Shown: positions 11,624 to 25,706 of the stretch, piece by piece | Layout of the letters: each line of letters opens with the position of its first letter | How positions within the stretch are numbered: position 1 is the stretch's first letter | Source: Hybos culiciformis | Lineage: Eukaryota; Arthropoda; Insecta; Diptera; Hybotidae | Length of the DNA: 64,000 nt | NCBI GenBank assembly: GCA_964007475.1 | Contig: OZ023275.1 | Span: 9,031,829 to 9,095,828, forward strand | Direction: 5' to 3' | The notes under the pieces: generated by a model | Told to the model about the DNA's origin: nothing | What the model saw: the letters and a program-made list of their open reading frames with translations, nothing else | The model's database searches: none | Position numbers and translations under genes: made by a program

Positions 11624-12236
11624 TAGGGCATGCATTACCGGTTTACGGTTTACCGGTTAATCGGTAAATTGTGTCTTAAGAGCATTACCGAATTACCGGT
11701 AAATACACTTTTTTTTACCGGTAAAACTTGCAAAAAAAATTACATTAGATGATTCGATTCTATAATGTTTTCATTTTTCGTACAATATGCGAATGAAAAG
11801 AAATGGATTTTTATCAGGAATTAACATCTGTTTATAATCAACTAAAAACTATTCGGCCGACGAGTGTGGAAGCATATAGAGCTTTTTCGGTGGCAGCCAA
11901 ATCTGTACTTAATTTCGTTCAAGTCTAGATAATTCCACATTGGACAATATGTGTTTTTGCGAAGACAAGAGTGAAGAATCCGCATAACTTTTGTTTTTAT
12001 ATTTTTTTAAATACATTTATTTATGTAATAACTATTGAAATTGAATATAAATGAATTAAATTCTTGATTTGAAATAATTAACCTTTTTATTTAGTAGTAC
12101 GTAAATAAAAAAATGTCTTCAAAAGGATTAAAAATATAGTATTTAAAAATTCGGTAATTTACTGGTTAATCGGTTCCATGAAAACTTTTTATCGAATTAC
12201 CGGTAATTTCAAAAGTCGGTAAATTTGCATGCCCTA
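11624..12236 (+). mobile_element. hAT-derived non-autonomous element with TACCGG subterminal repeats
   Basis: The ends TAGGGCATGCA (11624-11634) and TGCATGCCCTA (12226-12236) are perfect 11-bp inverted repeats; just inside them both ends read into TTACCG. Many TTACCGGT/TTTACCGGTTAATCGGTAAA words line both ends, as expected of transposase-binding subterminal repeats. The flanks gataattt (11616-11623) and gcataattt (12237-12245) look like an 8-bp hAT target duplication with one extra base on the right. A fragment of the transposase C-terminus survives inside (11803-11928). At 613 bp it is an internally deleted copy. It sits only 25 bp from the previous MITE. Confidence 0.82.
11803..11928 (+). 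pseudogene. hAT transposase C-terminal (dimerisation) fragment
   Basis: From an ATG at 11803 the frame runs 41 codons to TAG at 11926. It includes RPTSVEAYRAFSVAAKSVLN, which matches the hAT dimerisation-domain core (RPTSxxSERxFSxAG). The usual continuation (RLSDxxLDxLCFL) is present just after the stop in another frame: the bases around 11922-11955 read SSLDNSTLDNMCF. So a frameshift plus stop has broken it. The zinc finger, catalytic core and insertion domain are missing, hence no transposase activity is expected. It lies inside the TAGGG-ended element in the orientation expected for that element. Confidence 0.75.
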
Positions 12237-14732
12237 GCATAATTTAGATATCTCAAAATTAAAACTAGCAAATGTTACAGTGTTAGATTCCTTTGCTATA
12301 AGTTCATTCAAATTATTGTAATTCGTTTTTATGCTAATGAATATTAATATTATGTAATTTTAAAATTAGTAATTATGATAATAATATAATAATATATATT
12401 TGTACACATTGTAGGTACTTGAACTGAAAGTAAGTATGAACAACATAATATTTTATCGATATTATATTTATTATATTATGTTAGGCAAAATATTGAGAAT
12501 TGAATATTAACACATTAACAAACACTTTTGTAATAAAATCATCAATAAATTTATTAGCAAACATTTAAAATTTAATATTTATAATACATTTTAGCAATAT
12601 TATTGCATTCATCTGTTATATTGAGTATACATTATTTTAACCAATGGAAAATTAAAATTTATAAAACAAACTTATTCAGGATATGTGGATCATATTTTGA
12701 TAGAATTCTAGTCAAATGTTCGCGGGGTAGAATCACATTCACAAAATATGAAACAAGATCCAATCAATCATAATTATAATTATATTAAACGTATACTGAT
12801 TTTTTTTATTCTTTATAAGTAAATTTATTTATCTCTGTGATATTGAAACATTAAATATCACAAAGCACTTAAATTTATTTTTTTTATGAATGTACTGTAT
12901 ACCTAAATTAAAAGCAATAAAAATACTGATTGCTTAGCATTTATCTTACAATTCACTAAAACATTAAAATATACTATGAATAAAAAATTGTTTTTTTTTT
13001 TGCTTTTTCAATTGATTTATGACTATGTGTAATGAATATATGTACATTTACGAGTATTACATGAGAGTATTCTATGAACATACATTTTCAATTCAAAATA
13101 AGAAAAATTAAATAACAAAATTATTTGTATATGTTATAACATAAGGCGTTTTCATTAATGGGAATTTTAAAACTTCCATTTTCTAATTTAACTATGATAT
13201 TTCATACACAATCCGAAAAAAATTTTAGGTCAAATAATTTAATTAAAAAATAAACACAGCCGACATTCATTGGATTTCATTGGGGCAAAATAAACGATTT
13301 GCTTTGTGTATATAAAAAATAAAAAATGTGTGGCATTTGTGACAATTTTAAGCCTCAGTGCTGCAAAAAAAAAATTTTGCTGTTTTTTTGCTGTGCCTAA
13401 TCCTACTTTCGTAGGTTATTTATGGGATCAAAGTGTGATTGATTTTGTATTGAAACGCTTAATTAATCAAATTAAACAAAAAAAAAAAGCGAATAGATAT
13501 AAATTAGTATAAAAAATGTTATTCAGTAAAATAATCTTAACATTATGTTGTATAAAAAAATTATTTTATGTTTAATTCAATATTATTTTGTAAACAAATA
13601 AAGAATATCTTACACCTTTCTGCGGAAGTTGTTAAAAATAATTTGTAATCTCTGACAAATTAATTTTTATTAGTTTTCAACGAAATATCTGAACTGTGGA
13701 ACTAAGCTTATATGACAATGGGAATTTTTATTCAAAAAAATTAGATATATTAATCTTAGATATATTCTAATCAATATAAGAGGGAATTTGAACGATAAGT
13801 CTATTAATTTTTTTTTTATCAACAATATTCTGAAAAAAAAAATATTTAAAAGAAAGTTTCTTCAATTTTTAATTTGAAGTTTTTTTTTTTTTCTAAACAA
13901 TATTCATTAAAAGTTCTCTGTACCTTTTTCTATTGAAAAAATATTGATTAAAAAAGTTTTATGTGAACTAAAAAAAAAATAAAAATATTTTTTATTTTCA
14001 ATATTATTGCTATAGAAATGTGAGAAACATAGAAAAGTTATAATGACAAATAAAAATATAAAAAGAAGTCAATAAAAACTTCATCAATATTTTTTTGTTT
14101 CTGTTGATTTTAAGATTAAAAAATTGGGTGTACTTATTTTCAGAGACATTTATAATGTTCTTGAGATTTTTTTTTTTATTTTTTTGTGATTTTTACAAAC
14201 ATTTTTTTGTTGGTCTAAAAAATATCCATACGCAATATTATTTTAATTTTCTGGCAGACTGAAAGTTATTAACAAATTTGATATAATTGCATGTTTAGAC
14301 TATATAATTAGTTGAAAGATTGGTAGAGGACTAATTAGTTAAATAATATTTTCTAATACTGTTATTGAGCAGCATTTAAAGCAAGTTAGTTAACTTAACA
14401 GTTTGATCTAAATAAAATTAAGCATTGACAGCTAGATAATGATTATAAAAGACATTTAATTAGCATTTAATGTATAATTATGTGAGTTATGAATTCCTTT
14501 TCAAATTTGTCCTAAGAAGTTTTGAAACACAAAAAAATGACATTTATTTAAATAACTACTATCTTAGTTTTTTCTGAATAAAATAGCATAAAATAGTTGT
14601 TATAATATGCAGACAGACATACACAGCTTTATCATACTCCTCTTTTGTTGTTTATTATTTAAATTACAACAGAATAAAAATTATAAGGATCATAAATTTA
14701 CTATTTTTATAAGGGTAAGAATTTTTTTTTTT

Positions 14733-14751
14733 TTGTTTGTTTGTTTGTTTG
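14733..14751. repeat. (TTTG)n microsatellite
   Basis: Four to five TTTG units follow directly on a poly-T run within a homopolymer-rich stretch. It is an ordinary simple repeat. Confidence 0.75.
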
Positions 14752-15656
14752 TATATTATATAATCATGCATGTTAACATAAATTTTTGATCCTAAAGTAG
14801 ATAAAAATATATTATAATAAAGAAAATATCATAAATAAATAAAGGACACTTTTATTTTAAGAAGTAATAAATATAAATACATATATTATTTTTACAATGA
14901 TTTGTAAAAAATAAAATAAAATAAAAGATAAACAAAGCATCAAATCATATTATAACAAGTGTTTTTCATGGAACTGACATTAAGGATATTTTCAAAATTA
15001 CATTATTATTATTATGTATAAGAGTGTAATATTATAATTTTCTTTATATATGTACATAAAATAATATTAATTTGAAATTCTGAAATTACAAAAAAAAAAA
15101 TATATTATATAAGGTCAAATTTAATTCGAAGCAAAAAAATTTTAAATGTAATTTAAAAAAAAAAGAATTAAAAAGCTTATAAATTTTATACAACAGACGG
15201 ATTAAAATTTTTAAATTAATGATTTTAAACTTTAAGGTATAATGATTTTAAAAAAACATTAATCCGGTATAAGTAAATTATATTTATGAACTTTGCAAAA
15301 TGTCGACATTTGACAATTAGATAATATTTCACAAATTTATTCTTCACTTCTAAAAATATAAGTTCATCTTACGATTTTTGAATTATATTTTGAAGAGATT
15401 TTGATACTAAAAATCTTAAAGTTTTAAAATTTAAACAATCACTCAAAAAAGAAATAAACGAAAACTGAGGTAGTAATTTATTGGAAGGATAAGCAACGTT
15501 TTATATACGTGAAACATGCATCACCTTTTTGACAGGTATAATTTCTGGTAATATCTTTCTACTTCATACAAACCATTCACAGGTTTGCGTTATTCACTAA
15601 GAGAAATTAATTCTATTGCAAGGCTTCAAAAAAAAAGTCATTTAAACGGTGCTAAT

Positions 15657-15687
15657 ATTCAGGCTTTTTAATCATTTATAGCCTGGA
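15657..15687. repeat. Small imperfect hairpin
   Basis: ATTCAGGCT and AGCCTGGAAT face each other across about a dozen A+T-rich bases. This would form a stem of nine pairs with one bulge. It is richer in G+C than its surroundings, but I have no evidence that it is transcribed or functional. Confidence 0.45.
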
Positions 15688-18600
15688 ATATATAGGATTA
15701 AAAAAAATGGGCAGAATGACTCACACAAATAATAATTTAGTGTTAGAGCATCATACACCTAACTTTTTTGCAAATTAGAGAAAAGTCATGAAAAGTATCT
15801 TTATATATTTATATATCATCCATTAAAGTAGAGTAGGCCGAAGTATATATTTTTTATAATGAAAATGAAAAATAAGAAATGAGTACACCTATATCTAATT
15901 TAATAATAAAATAAAAATCTTAATTTATTATCCAACATTTTATTTTTATCTAACTTTAATTTTGTTTTCCGCTTCGGACAATTTAAAAGATTTCCAAACA
16001 ATTAGAAGAAGACAATCCTTAATGTTTGTTATAAGAACTTTGTTTAGGTAATGAACGTAATTTTTTATTTTGTTTTTGTTTCGCTCTTCATTTAATCCAA
16101 TGAAATAAAATAAAAAAAGTTATAAATTAATTGTTTTTCTATTGAATATTCTAAATTTAATTTTCTATTCTTCTGAATGAAGGGCATTTCCAACCAATTA
16201 ATTTTCTTTAATAATAAATAAATTTAGATCTTGAATTTTTTTTTTCCCCAAGTTATAATGAAATAGAAAAATTTGCTAAAAGTTTATAAATATTGTTCTA
16301 AAATTTCCTGAAAAACAAATAAATACCCAGAATTTTGTTATATTAAAAAATAAATATGTATGTACCTAGTCCTATTTTTTTTTTTCAGATTTTCATTTTT
16401 GAATTAAATTTTTGTTTCAATTTAAAATTTATATAAACATGTTACATTATACATATATATACTGTACGCACGGATACATTGTTATTATCTATAGTCAAAG
16501 GCTAATACTGAAAAAATGTGGTCGTATATTAAATATTTTAGAAAAAGTTGTCAAAAATAATGACATTAAATGTTTCAAAAATTAACGAAGAGACAGAGTT
16601 GTAAACAGAGTTGTAAAGATCACTAATTTTAAAATATGTTCTGTTGGAATACAACTTAAGTCATTAATACCTTAAATCATTTCCTATTTTTTTTTAATTA
16701 ACCAATTTTACTAAAATATTTAATTTAAATAAAAATCCGTAAAATTTTCTCAAAATTCTTTCGTTATTACTCTTTATGTTCTCAACACATTAAAAGAAAT
16801 AATAACTATATAGGATATTCTTAAATAAAATTATTATTAAATAAAAATATTTTTAAATAAATATATACTATATTATATTTATATAAAATATCTCTTGAAA
16901 AATATTTGTCATTTGCATTCAACGATTCTTGTTTTAAAATATAATATTCTCATTTTCACAAAAAAATATATTTTGTGCACAAAAGTTGTTTAACATGTAT
17001 ATATATAATATAATACTTATGATAATGTTTGTATAGTTTACAATATATATTATGTTGTACATAAATATATACTTTTTACATCTCAATAAATTTTGTTTAC
17101 ATTACATTTAATGTAAATAAAACAAGAGAAAGATTGAAGTTTGACAAAAAATAAATAAATTTTTACATAAAATAAAATAAAAATGTTATTGAAATAAAAT
17201 ATTAATAATAATGAAGGCAAGTTAAGATGTGATTTTTATAAGAATTTAAAACTCTTGCAGAATATTATTATTTCGATAAAAATTTAAAAAAAAATTTAAC
17301 AAAATTTAACCTTCGTCAAAATAATAAAAACATTTTTTTAAATTTAATACAACAATATTTATATCATTATATTTTCGATTTTATTGATATTTATAAATGA
17401 TGAGTTTTTAAAGGATTAAAGTTGTCGTCTTCGAAATGTTGAGCTCGAGGTTGTTTTCACTTCGAACATGAATTTGTCTCTTAATATTTTCTTTCTCATT
17501 TGAATTGAACCTCTGGAATTTATCCCAGAAATTTTATTCTATTTAATTACATAATTATATAATAATTTAATTGCATACTGATTCGAATTCCATAAAATAT
17601 TAAAAATTTTTAAGTAAATTTAAATTTCTTATACATTCTAAATAATGTCATATAGAAATATGTATAGTAGAATTTAAATAAATACATTGTTATTTTTAAA
17701 AATTGCGACAATACTATATAGAAATGCCTTAATGCGGTAATGTCTTTTTTTTTCATTTAAGGTCGATACGTGATTTAATGTAAACATTTTACATTTTTTT
17801 ACGTGTACATATTTTTAAATGAATTTAAACGTTACACTTTAGCTATATACATTTTGTGGAAAATTATATTTTAAACAGCATACACTATATCAGTTAAAAA
17901 TTTATTATCAAGATATTATTAACTCAGTAAAACACTGCCTTGTTAATTTTGAAAAAAGAAATTTTCACACATTTGCACGTAAAATAGGATTGAAGGTTAA
18001 AATATTAAAAAAGTTAGTGAGAAACTTTACTGACACTTTTGTATAAAATATTATAAAAAGCAATAAATTGATTTAGTTTAAAATCAGACACTTTTGAGTC
18101 TTTGAATTTGTATTTTAACCAGTTGAATAATCAACGAATAAAAGATAATTGAATAAAAAAAAAAATTAAATGCAATAAACTCCAATTTTTCGTACAGAAT
18201 AAATTAGAAATATTAAGGGTCGCAATTCTTTTTGTAAAAACTATACGCATGTCGATTTTTTATTTCTTACATTAATATGAATTGAATAATTTGGCATCAC
18301 TGGAAAACTACACCTTATTTTGTATATCATTCAATTATTATAAAACTTTTTTTTTAATGTTTCTTAAAAATTCCACCAATTCACCAAGAATTTTAGACAT
18401 ATTGAGAACTCAACCTGTCTATAATTTTAGATGAATTGTGTATTCGGTGAATTGTGTTTACGGTGAATTGACGCGAATCGAGTTTATTACATCATTTTGT
18501 CTTTCGTTTTTCATGTAAAAAATTAAGATTTTATGTTTTTTTAAATATCCTTTTCGCAAATGAACTAAAAATAATAAAATATGTTTGATTGATTTAAACT

Positions 18601-21600
18601 TGAATTAAAATAATTAGAAAACATTCTGTAAAGAAAGTTATAAAGAACAAATTAAAAACTAGTTACTTTGCTTAAAGAGTAAGATTTTTTATTTGTGTTC
18701 TAATACTCATTTAATAATCATACACAATGTACGTATAATAATAGATATAAATATTATATATTTAATATATTGATAGTGTAAATAAAAAGTATACATTGTT
18801 AAAATATTACATTGTTACAATATAAATGAAAAAAAATCATAGAAGTGTCTAAATTGTTAAACATAATCATATCATATGTATACTATTCAGTTTGGTAAAC
18901 CTTTCCTTTTTTTATTTTATGTATATACAATGTCTATATATATATTTATATCACTATATTTTATACATTCCAATAAAGCAACAATATGTTTTTTATTTAC
19001 GTTTTCAAGAACATATTTATCCAAATACATATTTACACAAAAAAATTCTTTAGTTTTGATGTATGTATTTAATGTATATCTTCCAAAAATACAGGTGTTT
19101 TTAAATAAGAGTTAATGAACGTTTAGTGTTAAATCATAAAAAAATCAATTTCTCACGTCAGTGCCAGAAAATATAATATTTTTTTGTTAATTCTTTAAGT
19201 ATGTATACTAAACACAGTTTACTAGATGTTAACACAGTTTATTTGATGTAAACATAATATTTTAAAGAGATTTTGTTATATTATATACATATCCATGTAA
19301 AAATAATGTTAATTTATACATATATACATGAAATATTTTGAAGTCAACCGGTAACTAGACCGGTAACAAGGACAATGCAAAATAACGGACATAGTCGTTC
19401 CAAATATTTTATGTCTAATCTCTAAACATGAATCCAAAAAGCTTTGAAACAGATAAAAATGTGTCTTAAGATTCATGATGATGCTGATTGATTTGATGTG
19501 ATGATTTCAAGTGATTCCTAATATAAACAATATATATAGTACGTCTTTTTCTTAATAATCACTTGCTGGAAAAATTTCGAACCGCAGCTGAAAAAAAAGT
19601 CTGCCAATTGACTATAATGTTATTTGTACATGTACAAATAAGTAAAAGACTTCGATCCTTGACTGAAAATTCGTATTTCACATCTAAAAATATTCCACAA
19701 TTTTACTTGATTGAAAAGTTTGTTAAAAAAAAAAAAAAAGTTTAGAAAACACTGAAGAACAACGTACATAATATAGAAAAAAAAAAGAAAAATGTTTTCA
19801 TGAAAAACAATCATATAAATCCTTTCAAAACTGTTAAAGTAAACTTATTGTATGCCCTTTTTGTACCCTCTGGCGTAATAAAAGAAATTAACCCAATCGA
19901 ATTGATTCTTAATAGGTAATTTCTACTCTGTAAATTTGTTTTGTATTCGTTTTGTTTATTTTGGAAATTTAATTTTCTCTCCTCATGGTTCTGTACATAC
20001 ATACTTATGTTACATTATTATGTTATGTATTCAATTTCGTTGTAGTTAATTGAAAAAAGAATTAATTAAATGAAATTAAAAATTTTCAAATCTGATTAGG
20101 AAAATAGTTATTGGAAAGTTTATTTATTTATATGTATCAGCATTTATATTATACATAATAAAGCGTTTATCAGAGGAAAATACACAAGAACAAAAATTGT
20201 AAATACTTCTTATCTTAATAATAATTTCTGGATTTCTAAGCCTACAATAATCATCATGCAAGCCTTGTAAAAAATATTGGAAAACCTTTATTATTTCATT
20301 GAAAATATTTGAATTTTTATTTATTTAATTAATATTTAATTTCTTCTTTTTTTTCTGTTTTAATAAAATTTACTTTTCCACTTCTATCGAGGTATGAACG
20401 AGCGTTCATTATGTTCATATTCTTAACATCTTATATTCTTAAGCTACGTCCTATGATCAAAACAAAATATATTTCGTAAATAAAAAACCAAATCGATTTT
20501 TCCGCCTTATTCTATACCCAAATCTTTTAAATATTTTTCAAGAAATATATAGAATTGTTGATCGAGTTTATAGTTCAATACAAACTTTTATATATCCACA
20601 TTGATCTTACACATTTAAAAAGAAAACTTGAATAAGACGACGATTTTTCAAGCCATCAATCTAATATTACAAATGAACACAAAGAAACTTGAAAAATATT
20701 TCTAATAATATATAATATAATAATAATAATATAAATGTATTTTTGTTTTGTATTTTACCAGACATTTATTTCCATCGATATAAACAAATTAATTTCTATA
20801 ACATTCAAAATAAGCAAATAATAAACTATTTCAATTCTTTTAATGACATATCAAAATATATATAAAATTATGTATCTTGCAAATAATAAAAACAAAAAAT
20901 CGTATATGAATTTATTGAACCAAAATCTAAATTAACTTAAAATATATAGCATTAATATATTTACATAATGTTGCATGCATTCAAAAGGTCTTTTAATTAA
21001 ATTTTACGCATTATTATTGATTGAGGGAAAAAATGTTTGGATTTATACAACACGATAGGGAGACAAGATAATCTTCAACTCACTTGTAGAGAGACTCTTT
21101 GTATACTTCATAGTATTACATTAAAGATATATTTCTTTCAATGACAACCATAAAACTATCTTTTGCTTGTTTTAAAAAATTTTCCAAATTGAGAAAGAAA
21201 AACTGCCACAAGTTTTTTATATAATTGAATTCCAAAAGATTTGGAGTACAATTCTTGAATCATCATGTGCAAAATAAATAAATAAATAAAATTGCTTTGT
21301 CAGCAGGTACTATTTTTTTTTTTTTCAAAAATTGGAAAAATCAAATTTAATGGATTCTTTTTATATATTAAAACACAGCAGTTTTCTTTTTATGGATAAA
21401 TTTTTCTATTTTGTTCTTTGAATTAGTACACGAAAAAGTTCCTAGATTTAAAATAAAAATTCACCTCTTAAAATTAAAAATATGTCGTACAACATAAACA
21501 ATAATAGTAAAAAATAAATTCTTTTTAATTTTTATTTTTTGCTTTCATTTAAAATTTGGAAAATTCAAAAAATGATCCTAATTTTTTTTAATAGATTATA

Positions 21601-23393
21601 TTAATATATAATATATACATAATGTTCTTATTATGGTCTTTATATAATATATATCATCTATTTCTATACTATACTATAAAATGAGACGAAAACATAATTT
21701 TTTAAGTCCAACTTTCATTCAACTTGCAATTTTTTTTTGGCACTTTCTTTTCAAATTCCCTGTATATTTTACCTGAGCTTGCAAGTTTAAATTTTATTTT
21801 TATATGTGTAACACAATAAAATTTATATAAAAAAAAAAACAAATTATAAAAACATAATGCAAACAAGTATAAAAATATTTTGAACACTGAACATATTATT
21901 CTTTTCTAAACATATACACTTTGAAATAAAATAAAAAAATTAAAAAAAAAAACAACAACCTCAAAGATCTTTTAAGTTTTATTATATTTTGCATTTATAT
22001 GATATTTTTTTTTTATATTTAAAAATCTTTTTTATTTAATTTTTTTTTTACTTTTCTTGAAGTATATACTCTTCAATAAATCTCTTTACCATTTTGAGTT
22101 TTATTTTCTTTGATTTATTATAAAACCAATAAAGTAAAATATTTACCTACATTATTATTTATATATTTTTTATATTGAAAAAATGATTTATGAGGAAAAT
22201 ATTGGTAACTAGCGAGTGAGTGTATTAGATGAGATTGTAAAAATTACAGAGTACTATTTGGACAGATGTCATTTTCAATTTTTCATAAAATAATGAAGAA
22301 TGAAATTTTGAACACAATGCTTATCACATTATTTCATTTGTAGTCTCTTGATAAGTTTTCATCGCTTCTTTGCATACAAAATTCTACTATTTTTTTAAAT
22401 TTTTAATGTGTTTTATTCAGCTTTAAAAAAAAGTATTTTTATTTTAGTTATATTTTTTTACAGTTTACACTATAAACGAGTTAACTTCTGAACATATGTA
22501 TATATTATTTATAAATATGCATGAACAAAAATGCAGCAACGAAGTATAATGAATTATATTTATTATAAATTTTATTACTAAAAATGTAAACATTTTTATT
22601 GAAATATTCGAAAATCATAATTTAACTTAACATTAACCCCGTTTATAACACCCTGTACATAATGTTTTTATTGAAATTACATAAACATTATATAATGCAA
22701 AATTACTAAATATAAATTTTTATATGTGGTTGATATCAAACATTGTGAAATTATTATTGCCATAAGATATTTTTATTAGTTTTTCATTTTGATATAAAAT
22801 AATTTTATTTTTTTTTATTATTTTACAAAGTAGTTTTTTTCCTTTAAATATTTGATTAGATATGAACCAAAAGAAAATTATATAAATATAAAAGTAATAT
22901 TATATATCAGTTATTGAGAAGAAAAAATAAATTAAAAAAATATAACTTACCTACTATTAATTTGTAGTATTCATAGAAATGTATCTTTTAAGGGCTTGAG
23001 AATATTTTTCTGATGAAGTGTACTTATAAAATATATCTTAATAGAAATTCTTATAAATCTAAGTTGAAAAAAGCAAAGTAGCTCATCAAATATTATGCTT
23101 ATTATATTATGTTCCACATGACTAAAGCTTGATTGTTTTTTTTAAATAAAAATATTTCAATTAATATTTAATGAAGTTTTTTATGATAATGAGATAATGA
23201 TGCCTATATTGTTCATCCAACAATCTATATATTTTGTGCACAAAAAAAAGTATGTTATTAATTTCCGATTAACTTAATAAATCTTAACTTATTAATTGGT
23301 ATTCCACCGTGACATCTGGCGAGTTTTATTTGAATTTCAAGGAATTATAAAAACTAACTTCGAAATTTTAATTATGGATTTTTACTTTGATTA

Positions 23394-23437
23394 TTTCCAA
23401 AACTTATCTGAAGACAAGTTTCCAAAACTTATCTGAA
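23394..23437. repeat. 19-bp direct repeat
   Basis: TTTCCAAAACTTATCTGAA occurs at 23394-23412 and again at 23419-23437 with six bases between. It is a local duplication without a visible element around it. Confidence 0.8.
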
Positions 23438-25327
23438 TTAGACAAAAATTAATTTTAAATCAAAAACTTCAAAAAAAAACATAAAATTCCAAAAATCTCA
23501 TTAGACAAACACACTTAAAAAATTTATTGGATACACACATTTTTTTATTTTAATTCTACTTTAATTTTCTATGTATAATAAATAATGTAATTTAATTGCT
23601 ATACATTTTTTTAATACTTGAGATTTTTTATTCTCAAAACTATACAACCGGAATAAAAAGAAATTATGTATAATTTAATAAAAAATAAATGATTTGTGAT
23701 AAGAGATAATATTAATGTACATTATACTTAATATTAAATTTATATATGGATTCAGGAAATTATTAATACACAAGTGCACATTTTTGTTCAATAATTATTT
23801 ACATAATTTTTTTTTATAAATGGTCTTTGTGATCGGATATACGAATTTAAAAACATTAAAATTTATCAATTTTTCTTATTGAATGAATTTTTCAATTTAC
23901 ACCTGGTAGAATTTTTCATCTGACTTTTATATTTTCTTTTTCGTGTTGAAATTAAAATTATTTTACACCTGTTTCAGGAAAAAAAAATGTCAGAAGGAAC
24001 GAACATAAACAAATTTCTATACAACACTATATATGGGAAATTATATTACATATTATATAATGTAAAAATAATTTACTTCTACACATAAATATTAAATAAA
24101 TAATAACATTAAACTATATGAATGCACAAAATAAGATAAATTATTTTAAAGATGGTCAATTATCTTTAAACTTTTTTTGCATTAAATTACTTTAATATTA
24201 ATGATAATACCTAAAAACAATTCATTCGATCAGAACAGAAAGTTTTTTTTTATTAAATATAATGCAAAACTAATTTAGTCTGTGAAGTTTTAAAGAAAAA
24301 GTTTTTATCTTATAGTTATAAGATGATAAAAAAAATCAATTTTAATTTCAAATAAAAAGCCAATTACATTTTGAGAACAATTTTAAATTCATTTAAAGAA
24401 TTTTATTTTAATCCTTAAATGTTATTTCACAGATTAAAATTGAATGAACTGTATTTATAATATATAGAGCTGCACTGCAAACGTTGCATAAAAATAAATC
24501 AATTTAATGATTTTCATATACCCAAACTATATTAAAATTAAAAAGTAATAATAACGTATTCGATTACATTAATTTATGTATAAATATCTTTAAAAAAAAA
24601 GTCTCATTTAATAAATTTCATTAACGTAATTGATGAGTTTCATATCCATTTAAGGTTTAACTATAAATTTTACACAAATTAAGCAAACAATTTTTTTATT
24701 TATAATTTTTTATACTTTGCGGTGATTTTATAAATAAAACATTATTTAATATATTCAATTAAATAAAAAATTTCTTTTAAAAGTTTTATAATAATTTAAA
24801 TAAAATTCTGTTGTCAACTGAATCATTCAAATCAAATGCGATGAATGAATAATAAATCTTTTTTTTAAATTATTTAATCGCCGTAATAATTGTGTCCTTA
24901 TACATACCTATGTATATATACGAATTGTTTGTTTTTTTTACGAAGAAAAACTTCAAAATAAAAATTAATTAATTATTTTTTTTCGCGAAAAATAATTTTC
25001 AGATAATTTGCCCGCAGAATTATAAACACGAAAATTTTAATAAATAAATTTAAATTTGAATAAATTTTCCACTGAAAAATAATTAAGCATAAATGTATCT
25101 CTAAATATATATGGAAATATGTAATAATATTCTATATATGATAAATAAGATACATAAATGTTATGCAACAGTAATTTAATGTTAATGTTATGCTATGCAA
25201 CAATAATAATGAGATGTAATAATAATTTTTTTGTATCTTTTAAGTAATAATTATGAGAAGAAAAAAAATAAAATTTTTGCAACATAACTGAATTTTTTTG
25301 AACTTATTCTAAAAAAAAGATCCTGCT

Positions 25328-25706
25328 CAGAGCTGTAACTAGCTTATTTGGGGCCCTGTGCAAACTGTACATTTATAAAAAATTTGCCCCTTTAGCACTT
25401 AACAGATAAAGAAAATTAGAAAAGAATCTTCTCGGGTTTTTTAAAAATATCCCCTAAGAAAATGTAATAGAAAACAATTGACGGGAAAAATACTAATTGA
25501 CTGGTTTCTCTATAGAATTAAATTTTGTGATAAAACTTCTTTGAAAGAAAATATGAAAACAATTTATGCATACATATTTGGATTGGTTTTATAATATGTA
25601 TTGTAATTTTTGTACATTTGATTTGGTTTATGAAGTGTGGGAAAGGCGCCTTTTTTGCTTGCTTTTGCATGTGCACATATTGCACATGTTTATAGTTACG
25701 GCTCTG
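25328..25706. mobile_element. hAT-like MITE, CAGAGC ends
   Basis: The left end CAGAGCTGTAACTA (25328) and the right end TAGTTACGGCTCTG (25693-25706) are inverted repeats with one mismatch. The complementarity continues three bases further out (GCT/AGC). The left subterminal part has GGGGCCCTGTGCA, a G+C-rich stretch foreign to the surroundings. The CAGAG start and ~380 bp size fit a hAT MITE. The flanking eight bases (atcctgct and agcctata) do not match well, so the duplication is decayed or the boundary is slightly off. No transposase fragment is recognised inside. Confidence 0.68.

Larger units (their letters stand above)
12237..25327. other. Long A+T-rich non-coding stretch (13 kb)
   Basis: This is the longest stretch without an identified element. 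It contains poly-T and poly-A runs, a (TTTG)n microsatellite near 14733-14751, an imperfect hairpin at 15657-15687, a small duplicated word (cagagttgtaaa) near 16596-16617, a two-copy cggtgaattg repeat near 18443-18470 and a 19-bp direct repeat at 23394-23437. Open frames within it (for example 13306-13512, 18876-19115, 19563-19745) are lysine- or phenylalanine-rich. They show no domain and none has a convincing coding signature. Confidence 0.55.

Noticed and set aside
18876..19115. 79-codon frame resembling a membrane protein
   Set aside because: It begins with ATG, but the hydrophobic Phe/Tyr/Ile-rich text is what A+T-rich sequence gives by chance. No context or motif supports it.
22636..22662. 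CCCCGTTTATAACACCCTGTACA as a transposon end
   Set aside because: The ACACCCTGTA word resembles some insect DNA-transposon termini, but no inverted partner or duplication was found nearby.
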